From positions 310,001-374,000 of the forward strand of contig CP145415.1 of NCBI GenBank assembly GCA_036867785.1: a stretch of 64,000 nt of DNA, read 5' to 3'. This document shows positions 19,893-29,482 of this stretch, piece by piece. The notes below the pieces were generated by a model. It saw nothing but the letters and a program-made list of their open reading frames with translations, ran no database searches and was not told the origin of the DNA. Made by a program: the position numbers and the translations under genes. The DNA comes from Plasmodiophora brassicae (taxonomy: Eukaryota; Endomyxa: Phytomyxea; Phytomyxea; Plasmodiophorida). Within the stretch, counting starts at the first letter, position 1; each line of letters begins with the position of its first letter.

Positions 19893-22050
19893 CCGTATTT
19901 TCACATGAACAATCCCCCCCCCCCCCCCCAAATGTTTCTGCGCGCAGTTTTTGCGCCAGTCGAGTACCCCGAGGGGGGATATGTAAGTGTAACTTCCACT
20001 CAATTTCAGGTTTCCAGCCGTAAACTTCGGCATCTTTGTTGTAGATGTTTTCTAGATAACGTGGATGTTTTTTGTTTGGATTTTCCAAGAGACACTGCAA
20101 CGCACGGCGCCTTTGTCCATGCGCTTGGTCGGCAACCATTGCATTTTCGCGCGTTTTTTGAGAGTTGGACAGTCGTACGATGCCGACGTCGGAGGGAGAA
20201 CGGGCGCGGAAGAGCAGGCGATGCGTCTGGACGGTCAAGCAGAAGCGATCCCTAGTGCGCGAGTCGTTCGGGGGTACAGTTAAAGGCACGGCTCGTAAGT
20301 ACGACATTTCGTCGAAACAAATACGGGACTGGCGCCGTAATGTCATGGGATCCGACAACGAAACAATCGAATCGTCTGATGAGGATGGAGCACCGGTGAG
20401 CTTCAAATCCTTCAGTCGCAAGACGTCTGTACGGAAAACCCGATCCCATGGGCGTGCCTCCAGCTTGCCGGTCGCTGTCCAGGAAGCTATCGAAGCGCGA
20501 GTCATCGAGCTTGAGGCGCTGGACGTTAATATCAACGTCCGGTCCATCTACTTGTACGCCAAGGGGTCAGGCCGGTGTCTGTATTATGCCTTCCAGTATT
20601 TGTAACCGAGTTTGCTAGGGCGTTCCCAGAGTTTGCCGCATCTGTGACCAATGAGAAGACGGCAGAACAGAAAATCCGGCGCTTTCTCAACAACAACGGA
20701 AAGCTGGTGACACGGCGGTACACGCGCACCGCTCAGAACACGCGCCACAATGAGGCGGTTGTGCAGGAGTACGTCAAGGTCACAAAGGACCTCATTGACA
20801 TGCTCGGAATCCGTGATCCACGATTGGTGTTGAATATGGATGAGACACCAATGCCCTTCGATATGCCGAAGGCATGGACTCTTGCGAGAAAGGGCAGCAG
20901 AACAGTTCCCTGCAAGACCACCAGCAACGCCAATCGCGCAACTGTGTGCATCACCGTTTCGCTGGCAGGAGACAAGCTGCCTCTTCTGCTCATCTTTAAA
21001 GGTAAGACTGTTTTGTCTCCAATGCATCAATGGATCCTTGAAGTGTAACGTTGTGATGGGTTTGTAGGCAAACCGGGTGCGCGTGTTGAGAAGGAGATGA
21101 AGCGGTTGGACGACCAGATGAACGACGGCCACCGCTGCATTGTCCAGTCTTCATCCTGGAATGATGAAAGGGGCATGCAGGTGTATGCAGACGAAATCTT
21201 TGGTCCCTGGATCGGAAACCGTCCCGTGACATCGCTGATGCTCCTCGACGACTTCGCTGCTCACAAGTGTACCCCTGTGCGAGACGCATTTGCCAGGTAT
21301 GGTGCAGAGGTCGACATCATTCCACCATCGTACACGGGACGTCTCCAGGCGGTGGATGTGGGCATCAACAAGCCGTTCAAGGATAGGATCCGAACTCTCT
21401 GGGACGCGTGGATGATTGAAGAGCTGACGGCGCGACCAGGCACGGCGCCCAAAGTGTCAAGGCCGCTCATTCGCCAATGGGCGGTTCAGGCGTGGCGTGA
21501 GATCCCGCAGGAAATGATCACAGCGACGTGGCGAAAAATCGGACTCTAGCAATCCTTTAATGTGATTGAATACAATTCGCTTGGATCAGCTCTGCGCAAA
21601 CGCACACTGCACTACCACCACGAAGATGTGATCGTCTTCTTGTTTGAAGGAAGGGGCTGAGGTCTCCTAGACTTTCCACGATGAGGATCTTGCCGAGGAA
21701 GTCGTTCTTACGCCAGAGCATTGATATCGGCATGAAGGCGACTCGGCAGGGATTGTTTCCGAATGTATGAACAGCGACAGCATCTTCGAGGGAAACAGGA
21801 ACGAGGACGCCGTCGACAACTTCATGGCGTTGAACTACGGCTGGAACAAGCTTGAGCTTATCGTCGACCTGGACGCTTTTACCGCAGCCGTCAGGGTGCC
21901 GTTCGCAGCTACGTCCGCTGTCGTTATACAGTAGACCGACAATCTCCAGCCGCAAGGCCAACGCGTCCATCCTCAGTCCGTAACGTCCGCGCCACGCATG
22001 ATCCGGCGGGGGGTACTATTCAAGGGGGGATTGTTCATGTGAAAATACGA
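19893..22050 (+). mobile_element. pogo/Tc1-mariner-type DNA transposon (2.16 kb)
   Basis: Terminal inverted repeats of about 26 bp (CCGTATTTTCACATGAACAA at the left; matching complement at 22025-22050 on the right, differing at the outermost base) are flanked by TA dinucleotides (19891-19892 and 22051-22052). Runs of C (left) and G (right) follow each TIR. The element encodes one spliced transposase. Its left end abuts the target duplication of element A, so A inserted beside it. Confidence 0.88.
20180..21549 (+). CDS. pogo-type DDE transposase
   Basis: Exons 20180-20574, 20619-21001 and 21068-21549 join in phase to 419 aa; introns are 44 bp and 66 bp (the latter GTAAGA...TAG). Residues 15-60 form a helix-turn-helix (WTVKQKRSLVRESFGGTVKG, ARKYDISSKQIRDWRR), followed by a CENP-B-like second DNA-binding part. 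The DDE core has Asp in NMDETPMPFDMP, Asp in LLDDFAAHK and the DVGINKPFKDRIR block; PLLLIFKGKPG is spliced together across intron 2. After the TAG the same frame stays open for another 36 codons, so the stop may be a late nonsense change. The first intron is short and less certain. Confidence 0.8.
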
Positions 22051-22052
22051 TA

Positions 22053-23884
22053 GTCTGTATCAGACTACCTAATTAGGTGTTAGCAGTTTTCGACCCCCAA
22101 CCCTTGATTAGTGTGTATAACACTAAATGGGAATTAACACTATATAGGTGCTGGCATGAATACTGTGATACACACTATTTATTTTGACACGTAATTAGTG
22201 TGTATAGGCATACGCAGCGCCGCAGTGCGAGTCGGCCCTCACGGATGCCTCAGGTGCTGGACGCTGAGCCCGCAGGGACCCGGAATTCATTGCATTCAGT
22301 TCAGGTGAGATACAACGATGGCTCCAGCTGCATCATCATCGTCGCAAGCGTTGTCGGTATTTTCAGCGTCACCTATTGCTGCCGCATTTGCTCGCTCGCA
22401 GCTGCATTAGCAGCAGCGACAGCCCCATCAAGTGCCGCGAGATCCGGAACAGCAACAAGGCGACGGTGCCGAAGAGGAGATCAGGACTGAAGAGAAGTCT
22501 GACCATGAAGGTGATGCGATCAATGGCGGAGACTGGCAACGCGTGTCGGGGGCACTCAAGGATCCCGGCAAAACATTCTTCCTCAAACATGCTGCTGACT
22601 GGGTGAAGTACGTTGACTCCTTCGCAATGAGAATGGGCTGAAATACGCCATGATCCATTGCGGTTTGTCTAAGGATGTCATTGGCGGATGGCGCATCCAG
22701 CAGTTATCGCCTGCATCCGGTGTGGATGCAGGAACGATGCAGACCCATAATTTGCCACGGACCCTCCCGGACCGGGATGCAGAGTGGATGTAGGGCTAAC
22801 CGTCTGCAACCAACGTGCATCTTCCTGGTGATCCAGGTTAGATGTAAGAAACCTGTTGTTTTTCGAACCTCAAGAGAAGCCGATTTTCCTGCAACCGTCT
22901 TGCATCTCGAAGCTGGAACGCGAACAACGATTCAATGTTCTGAATATCAACTGGTGAATGATTCACGTCGCCTGCCGTATTCGTTGTGGTTAGTCTCGAC
23001 GCATGGCAATGCGAATCGAGGTTGGACTACGAACTAAATATCACATTTCTCATTAAACGCATGTGCCGTGTGACAACAAGTCGGCCTTGTTGTTTACTCA
23101 AACGGAATAGTCGAAATTGGCGAGTCTGGAATCATGTTGGAACGGTTCAATACGCAAACGAACTCGATCGGGTCGTTGGTGCGGTACCGCTTGTTCGTGC
23201 TTCCAACTCGGTTCTCGCGGGCGACCGTGCTGGACACGAGGACAACATTATTTGGAACGGCCTGTTCTATGGGAAACCATGGACTGAATGCACAGGTGAA
23301 CAATGTATCCAAGGAGGCAGACGCCCGCTGTTTCCTGGTCAACATGCTCAATCAGCCACCACCTGGAGAAGTTAGAGCAACTGGTGGACACGCAGGTGTG
23401 ACAGAACACCAACCTATTACAGTAGAATAAATCCAGAAGGAATGGTGAGCCATCTTGCTCTGGTTCACAAGAGAAACAGACCCGTGCCACCCTACGGATA
23501 GCACCAAGGTACTGCACCCCGTCCGCGACAGCGAGTTTGTTTAGTTTAGTTTTATTTGTTTTTCGCGCTTTTTCATCACGCAGGCGCCTCGGTCTCGAGT
23601 CCGAGGATCGAAGGTTCAGCAGCAGAACGCCAACATCACCCGGCCTGGCCGTGCCGGCCCGTCACCTTTGTACTGGGTTCATCGCGCCTTGGACGATATC
23701 GGAACGGGACGTGATTCGCTCGGACTTGTCGACTGCACTCTTGTCGTACCTCTTTCGCCATACCGCCTATGCCGGGGAGCCGACATACACTTGTTACGGG
23801 CCGTTCTTTTACCTTCCAGACGCTCAAGCGAGACCCCTAATGGCTCTGGCACTTTGGGCTGCCTGATCAGTAAACACACCCCTT
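22053..23884. other. AT-richer DNA without recognised genes
   Basis: Just right of the pogo element are small inverted repeats: AGTCTG-TAT-CAGACT, CCTAATTAGG and, at 22108-22126, TTAGTGT-GTATA-ACACTAA, with TTAGTGTGTATA recurring near 22195. ORFs of 70-130 codons (22675-23037, 22986-23375, 23134-23430 on plus; 23094-23351 on minus) overlap one another and show no motif. It probably consists of old transposon debris. Confidence 0.4.
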
Positions 23885-24160
23885 CAACATTTACACGGCC
23901 AAAGTTAGCGAGCCTCCTGGGGAGCATTTGGCGGACCTCCCTAGGGGTATTTTGCGGAATCTCCTGTGTGGAATTTGGCTGCAGGACCTCCAAACCGCAT
24001 CCGCCAAAAACGGCAAACGGACATTCGCCAAAACCTCCTCAGGAGCTCGGACAAACCTCCTGAGAAGGTCCTTCCACGGCCTCCGCAGGACCTCCCCAGA
24101 ACCTCCTGGAGGACCTCCGCGAAACCTCCTGCAGGACCTCCCCGAAACCTCCTGATCGTC
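23885..24160. repeat. CCTCC-rich repeat block with three 23-bp tandem units
   Basis: The motif CCTCC(T/C) recurs many times, ending in three tandem units of 23 bp (24087-24109, 24110-24132, 24133-24155) built on AGGACCTCCNCGAAACCTCC. The start of the block (ACACGGCCAAAGTTAGCGAG) resembles the reverse complement of DNA near 26310-26330, so the block may be one arm of a degenerate inverted pair. Confidence 0.6.
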
Positions 24161-24810
24161 CACAGTACTCTATAATGATCTCGGGAGCAGTAATGATTTT
24201 CAAGCTAAGAAGCTTATGTTTATTATGTAATCATGCTGTTCTGGTGTTTGTTTCTTGACGATGTCGTCTTGGAGGCGTTTGTAATGCGTGACTTGTGAAC
24301 AGCTGATCAACCGGACACCGAACAACCGGCCAGATGCTGGGATTTCTTGTTATTGGCGCGCGAACCTTTGGGGTTATGAGGGCAGAGGGCATTCAGCCAC
24401 GATCTGCATTTTATTACCCCAGAGTTGGTTCCGGCTTTCTTCGTGATCGGCGTGGGGTTTGGCTGTCTTGGATCATCCGTTGTTGATTGGTGGCGTGGAC
24501 ATAAAGTACCAGCTGCCGTTTTATTGATATGATACGGGCACAGTTTAACCGGCCGATGATCTCCGGTTTCACCCCGCAGCCTCAGGGACAGCCGGCCGCG
24601 ACTCGAGCCTTAACATCGTTCTCGCGAGAGCGTCTGTTCAAAATGACCGCGGCGCGGGCACTGTGCAGAAATTATGGGCCCCTCCTGCACAGTGTCGCAC
24701 ATTCTGTCATGCGCAGTCTCGCACTCTTTCTTCATGCGCGCGAGTCTCGCTTTTTCAATACGCGACGTCGTCAGTGCCGCCGGTTGCCACTTCGATTTCG
24801 CCATATCATA

Positions 24811-25578
24811 TGCCATTCGACCAGAACGTGATTATTGAGCTTGAACATGGCGGGTTCTTGTGTCGAGCATGCAATGCCCGACTTGGTGGGTCGCGAACGT
24901 TGGCCATGCACTTGGCGCGCGAGGGTCATGTCCGAAGCAGCATTGCGTTCAATCACCTGTTGACCACGACTGATCCCGTTGATTCGATCGTCGATCAGAA
25001 TGACCAGACTGGTGACCAGTCTGCTGAAGCCGATGCTATACTCCACCCGATTGAGCAAGACGTCATCGAGCCGATGCATTCTGACTCTGCAGGCGGCAGC
25101 GCCCGAATCGATTGTAACGACGGTAACGACTGTATCGACCCCATTGGAGAGCTTTTCGACGATGAAGAAGACGTTCCCCAGCCCGAATGTATAAACTGTT
25201 TTCCGAAGGAGATGCATGGTCCAATGACGTCGAGCCCGAGGCGGCTGAGTGGCACCCGTATGGATCGAAGGCCCTTATCGCTCGGGCAGTTGAAACACAT
25301 CTGGTTCATTATGGGGACCAAACTCGGCTTCGACTTGCCATCGCTCGAATCTGTCCGTAGTACCCATCGACGCGTCTGCTTTCGAATCGGCCAGCCCACC
25401 AAACAGTTCACCTCCCCACTGGGCAATGGGTACTATGTGAACGACCTATCGCGTTGATTCAACGCGAACTAGGCAAGCCTTTTGTTCGTTCACGGCTGCA
25501 CATTCATGCAGAGGACTTAGGAACCTCTGTCTGCGAGACGTACCAGGCAGCGACGAACCTGTACTTCACACTCCGATG
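24811..25578 (+). pseudogene. Plavaka-like DNA transposon protein, N-terminal half, split over frames
   Basis: The reading begins at an ATG at 24811 and has an early C2H2-type finger, LCRACNARLGGSRTLAMHLA ending in REGH, then a long acidic linker. After about 25190 the conserved sequence moves to another frame (YKLFSEGDAWSNDVEP, then AEWHPYGSKALIARAVETHL), back again near 25370 (SPLGNGYYVNDLSR) and again near 25450 (LIQRELGKPFVRSRLHIHAE, DLGTSVCETYQAATNLYF). An N-terminal finger, a W-[HY]-P-[YF]-x-S-K block and a 'vNDLxxLIxxElxxPxVRxxLhxxxED' block are what I associate with Plavaka elements of fungi. The DDE part was not found. The shifts may be introns or decay; I could not place clean splice pairs. 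Confidence 0.5.
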
Positions 25579-26069
25579 ATCACTGTAACCGGTGTAGGCC
25601 CCATCGTTGTTGACGATATTGTGGCTTCCTGCTTTGGCAGCAATGTCTATCGGGTCGATCGGTTTATAACCAGGAATTGTGGGATTACATCGAGGACGAT
25701 AAGGAAAAGTTCGGCACAACTATCAATGACGATCATTACGAAGGTGACGACCCACAGGTCGAGGGGAACGAAGAACCCCGTCCCTGAAGAAGACGACGGG
25801 AATAACGAGCGTGTCCCTGATCGCATCACGACTTCCGTTACGAATACAAAATTACGATCACCATTAATGCATGTGGACGCGTTGGTCCAACGCCCGCGCC
25901 TGGCCGCTGACGAAAGTTGACAAACGTAGAAAAGAGGAGAGACGGAGAAACCTGCGACAGCGTGGTCGAAGGGATGCCCCCAACGACCCTAACCGGCATT
26001 TGCCCAATAAATACAAAATCGCAATCACCCATTCGATGTGGACGCGAACAGATTGCCGTGGGTCGTGGC
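25579..26069. other. Low-GC DNA right of the Plavaka-like gene, nothing recognised
   Basis: Short ORFs only. It may hold a degenerate middle part of the same transposon, but no catalytic motif was seen in any frame. Confidence 0.35.
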
Positions 26070-26450
26070 CATGCTTCACGACTGAGGACCTCCTACGGAG
26101 TCTCCTTGAAAGGCCTCCTCAGGAGGTCCGCTGTTAAAATGTTCTACAGGAGCTCGGCGTCGACCTTTGAGAGAGTATTTTGCACACCACTCCGTGGGAG
26201 ACTCCAGCCGCAGTCTCCACCAGAGGTCCGAGACGAGAAACCTCCCACGGAGCCTCCGCAAGAATGGTGCCACGGAGATTTCCCCGCCAAAAACCTCCTC
26301 AGGAGAACCTCAACTTTTGGCCGTGTACGGCTGTTGGTCACCGGGACATTTTTTGGGGGAGATCGTGCCTCGAACTGGGACCTTGCGGTCCCACGACTGC
26401 TTGCTGACCTGCTGGTACTCCTGACCAGCTAGGTCACTGGGGCAGCGCCC
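26070..26450. repeat. CCTCC/GGAGG-rich block, possible inverted partner of 23.9-24.2 kb
   Basis: Contains self-complementary CCTCCTCAGGAGG at 26115-26127 and many CCTCC/GGAG words. Read on the minus strand, the block has TACACGGCCAAAAGTTGAGG followed by TCTCCTGAGGAGG, similar to the start of the block at 23.89 kb on the plus strand. Subterminal repeats of a DNA transposon are a reasonable reading. Confidence 0.45.
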
Positions 26451-27300
26451 TCCGCGACAGCGAACACCAAATGGGTTCGTGGTGGATGGCTCCGCGTTCT
26501 CATCCTACAGGATGTTCACCCTCCAAAGAACATTTCCTGTCGTATTCAGATTTCAGTACGACACAAAATGATTAGACTTTCAGCAGCATTGACGTACCGA
26601 AAGATGCTTCGTTGAACACCTCGCAAGAGGACGGAAGAATAGGTCTACCACACATGTTCTCGCAGAACGTGTCAAACGACTGAAGGGAGTCTCGCATCCC
26701 CGCAAAATCAACAATATCACCACCATGTTGCTTGACGAACAGGACACAGATCTGTCGATAGTACTGCAGAAACGACGATTGCTGATAATGTCGCCAATCG
26801 TCGTTACGAAGGTGGTGATGCAAATGGCACCGGTCGTCGTGGGAGAGAACCATCAACGTCTCCTTGAAAGGGCGGACTCTACGGGTACAAAGGACCATGG
26901 AACCCGTATTCGCGTCCAAACTGGCCAATTTCTCACTGCCCAATGGGGACGCGTTGTTGGGGACAATACGATCGGGACACATGAACCTGACAATGGATCA
27001 CGTGAGGTACAGAACACCGTCAACAACGGTGACATACCCGAGTTTGCAAGAACCCGAAAAGACCTGGTAGTTTTTCACGATATTGGATGATAATCAAAAG
27101 TGTGCAGGTCCTTCTTGAGCAGCATGAAGCGCTCAGACGGTAAGCCCCACACGAACCCAGATATCGGGCCAAAAGCTTCAATGATGTCGGGTAGATGAAT
27201 AAGAGAATGGACCTGTAAACATTACGCGGTTAGGCCGTTCGAAATAGCAGTCGAAAGGGGGATTTACCGAAATTGTCATCCAAGTAGACGGTACGATTTG
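26451..27300. other. No gene recognised
   Basis: Mixed short ORFs on both strands (136 codons minus 26572-26982; 121 codons plus 26725-27090) with low-complexity overlap and no domain. Probably transposon remnant. Confidence 0.35.
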
Positions 27301-28998
27301 CTATAGATCGTTCAAAGCACGCAGGAGGCGTTGTCGAAGCCCAGGTAACTGATCCTTGGCAATGCACTTGGACATCAGGCGGTTGCATGCATCGAGTAGG
27401 TTGAAGAAAGGAAACCAGAATTTCGCGTACTTCTTCCAGCCCTGCTTCCTCAGACAGCCTTGTACGAGACGTAGATGCCCTCTAGAATGTCGCCGAGCAG
27501 AGACGTGGCCGTCTCGTGCCAATTGTCTGAAGAGAACAGAGCCTGAGACGGCGCTGACCCGGTGCGCATGAACCCGAAGGTCAATATAACCGCAGGACGC
27601 GTCGGTATCCAACGGCAGGGGTTTAAGCAGCCTGATATGCTTCGCCACAAAATTGTCGCTGGGGTTGTGCTTGCGGCGTAGAAACATCGTCACCGCCATG
27701 AAGGTCAGTAAGATAGGACATGACATTCGCGTAGTCGTCGGCGTCGTACATTGAGAACGCGTCGCTCAGAGCGAACATCGAGTGCTTGCGCAAAGGGTGT
27801 CCTAGTGGTGCCGGTTCCACACGTCGCATGCCATGGAAAATGCCTTGCTTAACGCCTGATTCATGTGGACTGCGATGACAGTAGGCGTGACCCATGTCGC
27901 AAATGTATAGAAACTCGACGAACCTGCCAAACGCTTCGAGCGTCTTCTTATCGTCGTGTTGGCAATCAGGAAGTTCAGGTGCATCGCAATGCTGTAGAAG
28001 TGTACAGCCAAGCTGGACGAAGTCAATAAATATCATTCGTGCCAGGGGCTTCAGGCCGCTTCGGCGTGGCGTCCCCGGGATCAGAAGCGTCTTGCAATGG
28101 TACCGGTTCTGGTTCTTGGGCGTCGTTCTCCTCAGCCCAACTGTCGCGTAAAAGGGAAAATGGAACGACGACGTCAAGTGGAACATCACCAAAGCTAGAT
28201 AAAGCAGTAGACGAACGCGGCGCCAGAGCGTGCGATATACCATCGCGGTGAAATGTCATCATATGCAACAACGCGTTTGAAACAAGGACGTGAACGACAA
28301 GGACACGAGCGTGGGTTAGCGGACCGGGCCCTGAGAACCAAGATGAAACGGCTGGTTTGGACAAAGCTCCAGCAGCTGACCCCGACAGATTTCTGCAGAC
28401 CCGGCAACCCGTTGCATAATTAATATCAACGCTTCTTTGGCCACTTTCGAGCAACGCCTGACATAGTTGCAAATTGAGACGGCGGTCCGGATCGCGGAGA
28501 GCAACAGCGTTTGTACACAATATGCCCAGCCTGTAAATCATAAGAGAGGTACTCGAGCTGTTCATTACTAAGAACATGCCTGGACCATGCTTTTGAAACC
28601 CGAACAGGCCCTGCTTTGTTGGGGACATGCAGGCCCGTACAAGCATAGACAAGTTTGTCGAAAGACGATGACGCAGGTACCACGGCACGTGAGGCGTCTC
28701 GTTTCTTAACGCGACGCTGCTTGCAGAGGTGCCCCCAATCGATAACACCGTTACAATCGTCCTCATCGATAGCAATGGTTCTTCCGAGCCGCCGCAAATC
28801 CCTGTGGATGGCCTTCCCAACTAACAGTACGTTGACAGATCGGAAGACTTCGACGACGGACACAGGTACGAGATATCTACCATCGACATCCCGCTTCTCG
28901 TTCGCGAATATGTGGCATATATTAGGGCTCATGCCATAGACAAGGCTGGCTCGGACTTCCGGAATCCGGGAGCTGCTGTCGAGGCTAGATAAACACAT
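27301..28998 (-). pseudogene. Transposon-type protein with 3'-5' exonuclease-like (RNase H fold) domain
   Basis: The first ORF (28998-28426) has a block VNVLLVGKAIHRDLRRLG, a SSFDKLVYACTGLHVPNK block and HVLSNEQLEYLSYDLQAGHI, which resemble motifs II and III of WRN/RNase D-type exonucleases (VGxxxxxDLxxL; LSxxQLxYxxxDxxA). The expected DxE motif I is absent upstream, where a Harbinger TIR begins at 29002. Downstream the frame changes several times; good protein-like segments are CDMGHAYCHRSPHESGVKQG and LRKHSMFALSDAFSMYDADD (27623-28243) and KKYAKFWFPFFNLLDACNRL (27301-27726). Related exonuclease-like proteins are multiplied in fungal transposons. Intact splicing cannot be shown, so it is listed as broken. 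Confidence 0.45.
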
Positions 28999-29001
28999 AT
29001 T

Positions 29002-29058
29002 AGAGAACTTTCGGAGCCGCTTTTCCGTTCAGTTTCCCGTTCCGCTGCCCGGCACAGC
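29002..29058 (+). repeat. Left TIR of Harbinger element
   Basis: Begins AGAGAACTTTCGGAGCCG and pairs with 36931-36987 with a single mismatch over 57 bp. Confidence 0.92.
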
Positions 29059-29298
29059 CACCGTCACAGAGTCGAAGCCCAAAAGTCTCCAAACCGAAAA
29101 GCTGAGCCAGAGGTGAAAAAGGCCGCGCTAACGGAACTACTTTTCCGTCCGCCGACAGCGTCAGAAGTGGGCACCGCCGAGCCCGTGGCGCAAGACTTCT
29201 GCTTTTTGCACTCAACACACCCATCATCACGAACCGGCACCTGGCAAGTGGCAACGCCCTCGTGGATCCACCGCCATCTGCGATTTTTTCCGCGATGT

Positions 29299-29482
29299 TG
29301 AGAAGGACAATAATGAAGTGGATGTATTACGTACGGCGTGTGCGGCGGACGTTACAGTGGCGACGTAGTCGCCGACGGTGTAACGGTTGCCAACGCCGGC
29401 GGGCACGGAGTCGCGGAGTGCGTGACGGCGTTCACGTGCTGCAGGCATGTGCTGCTGGTCGTAGTGGATACGTTGTTCGACA
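29299..29482 (-). repeat. 3' LTR, copia copy 1
   Basis: 184 bp. The Pol frame continues from the interior into this LTR and stops at 29352. Confidence 0.93.

Noticed and set aside
19915-19930. Poly-C run at the left pogo TIR as a functional signal
   Set aside because: A mirror G-run lies at the other end, so it is part of the TIR zone; its exact length may be a sequencing artefact.
21557-21970. Minus ORF of 137 codons inside the pogo element
   Set aside because: It is antisense to the element's 3' part, without motifs; pogo elements usually carry a single gene.
23580-26440. tRNA-like B-box words (near 23590 plus, near 26365 minus) suggesting SINEs or tRNA genes
   Set aside because: No complete cloverleaf or A-box at the right distance could be folded; similarity is limited to a few bases.
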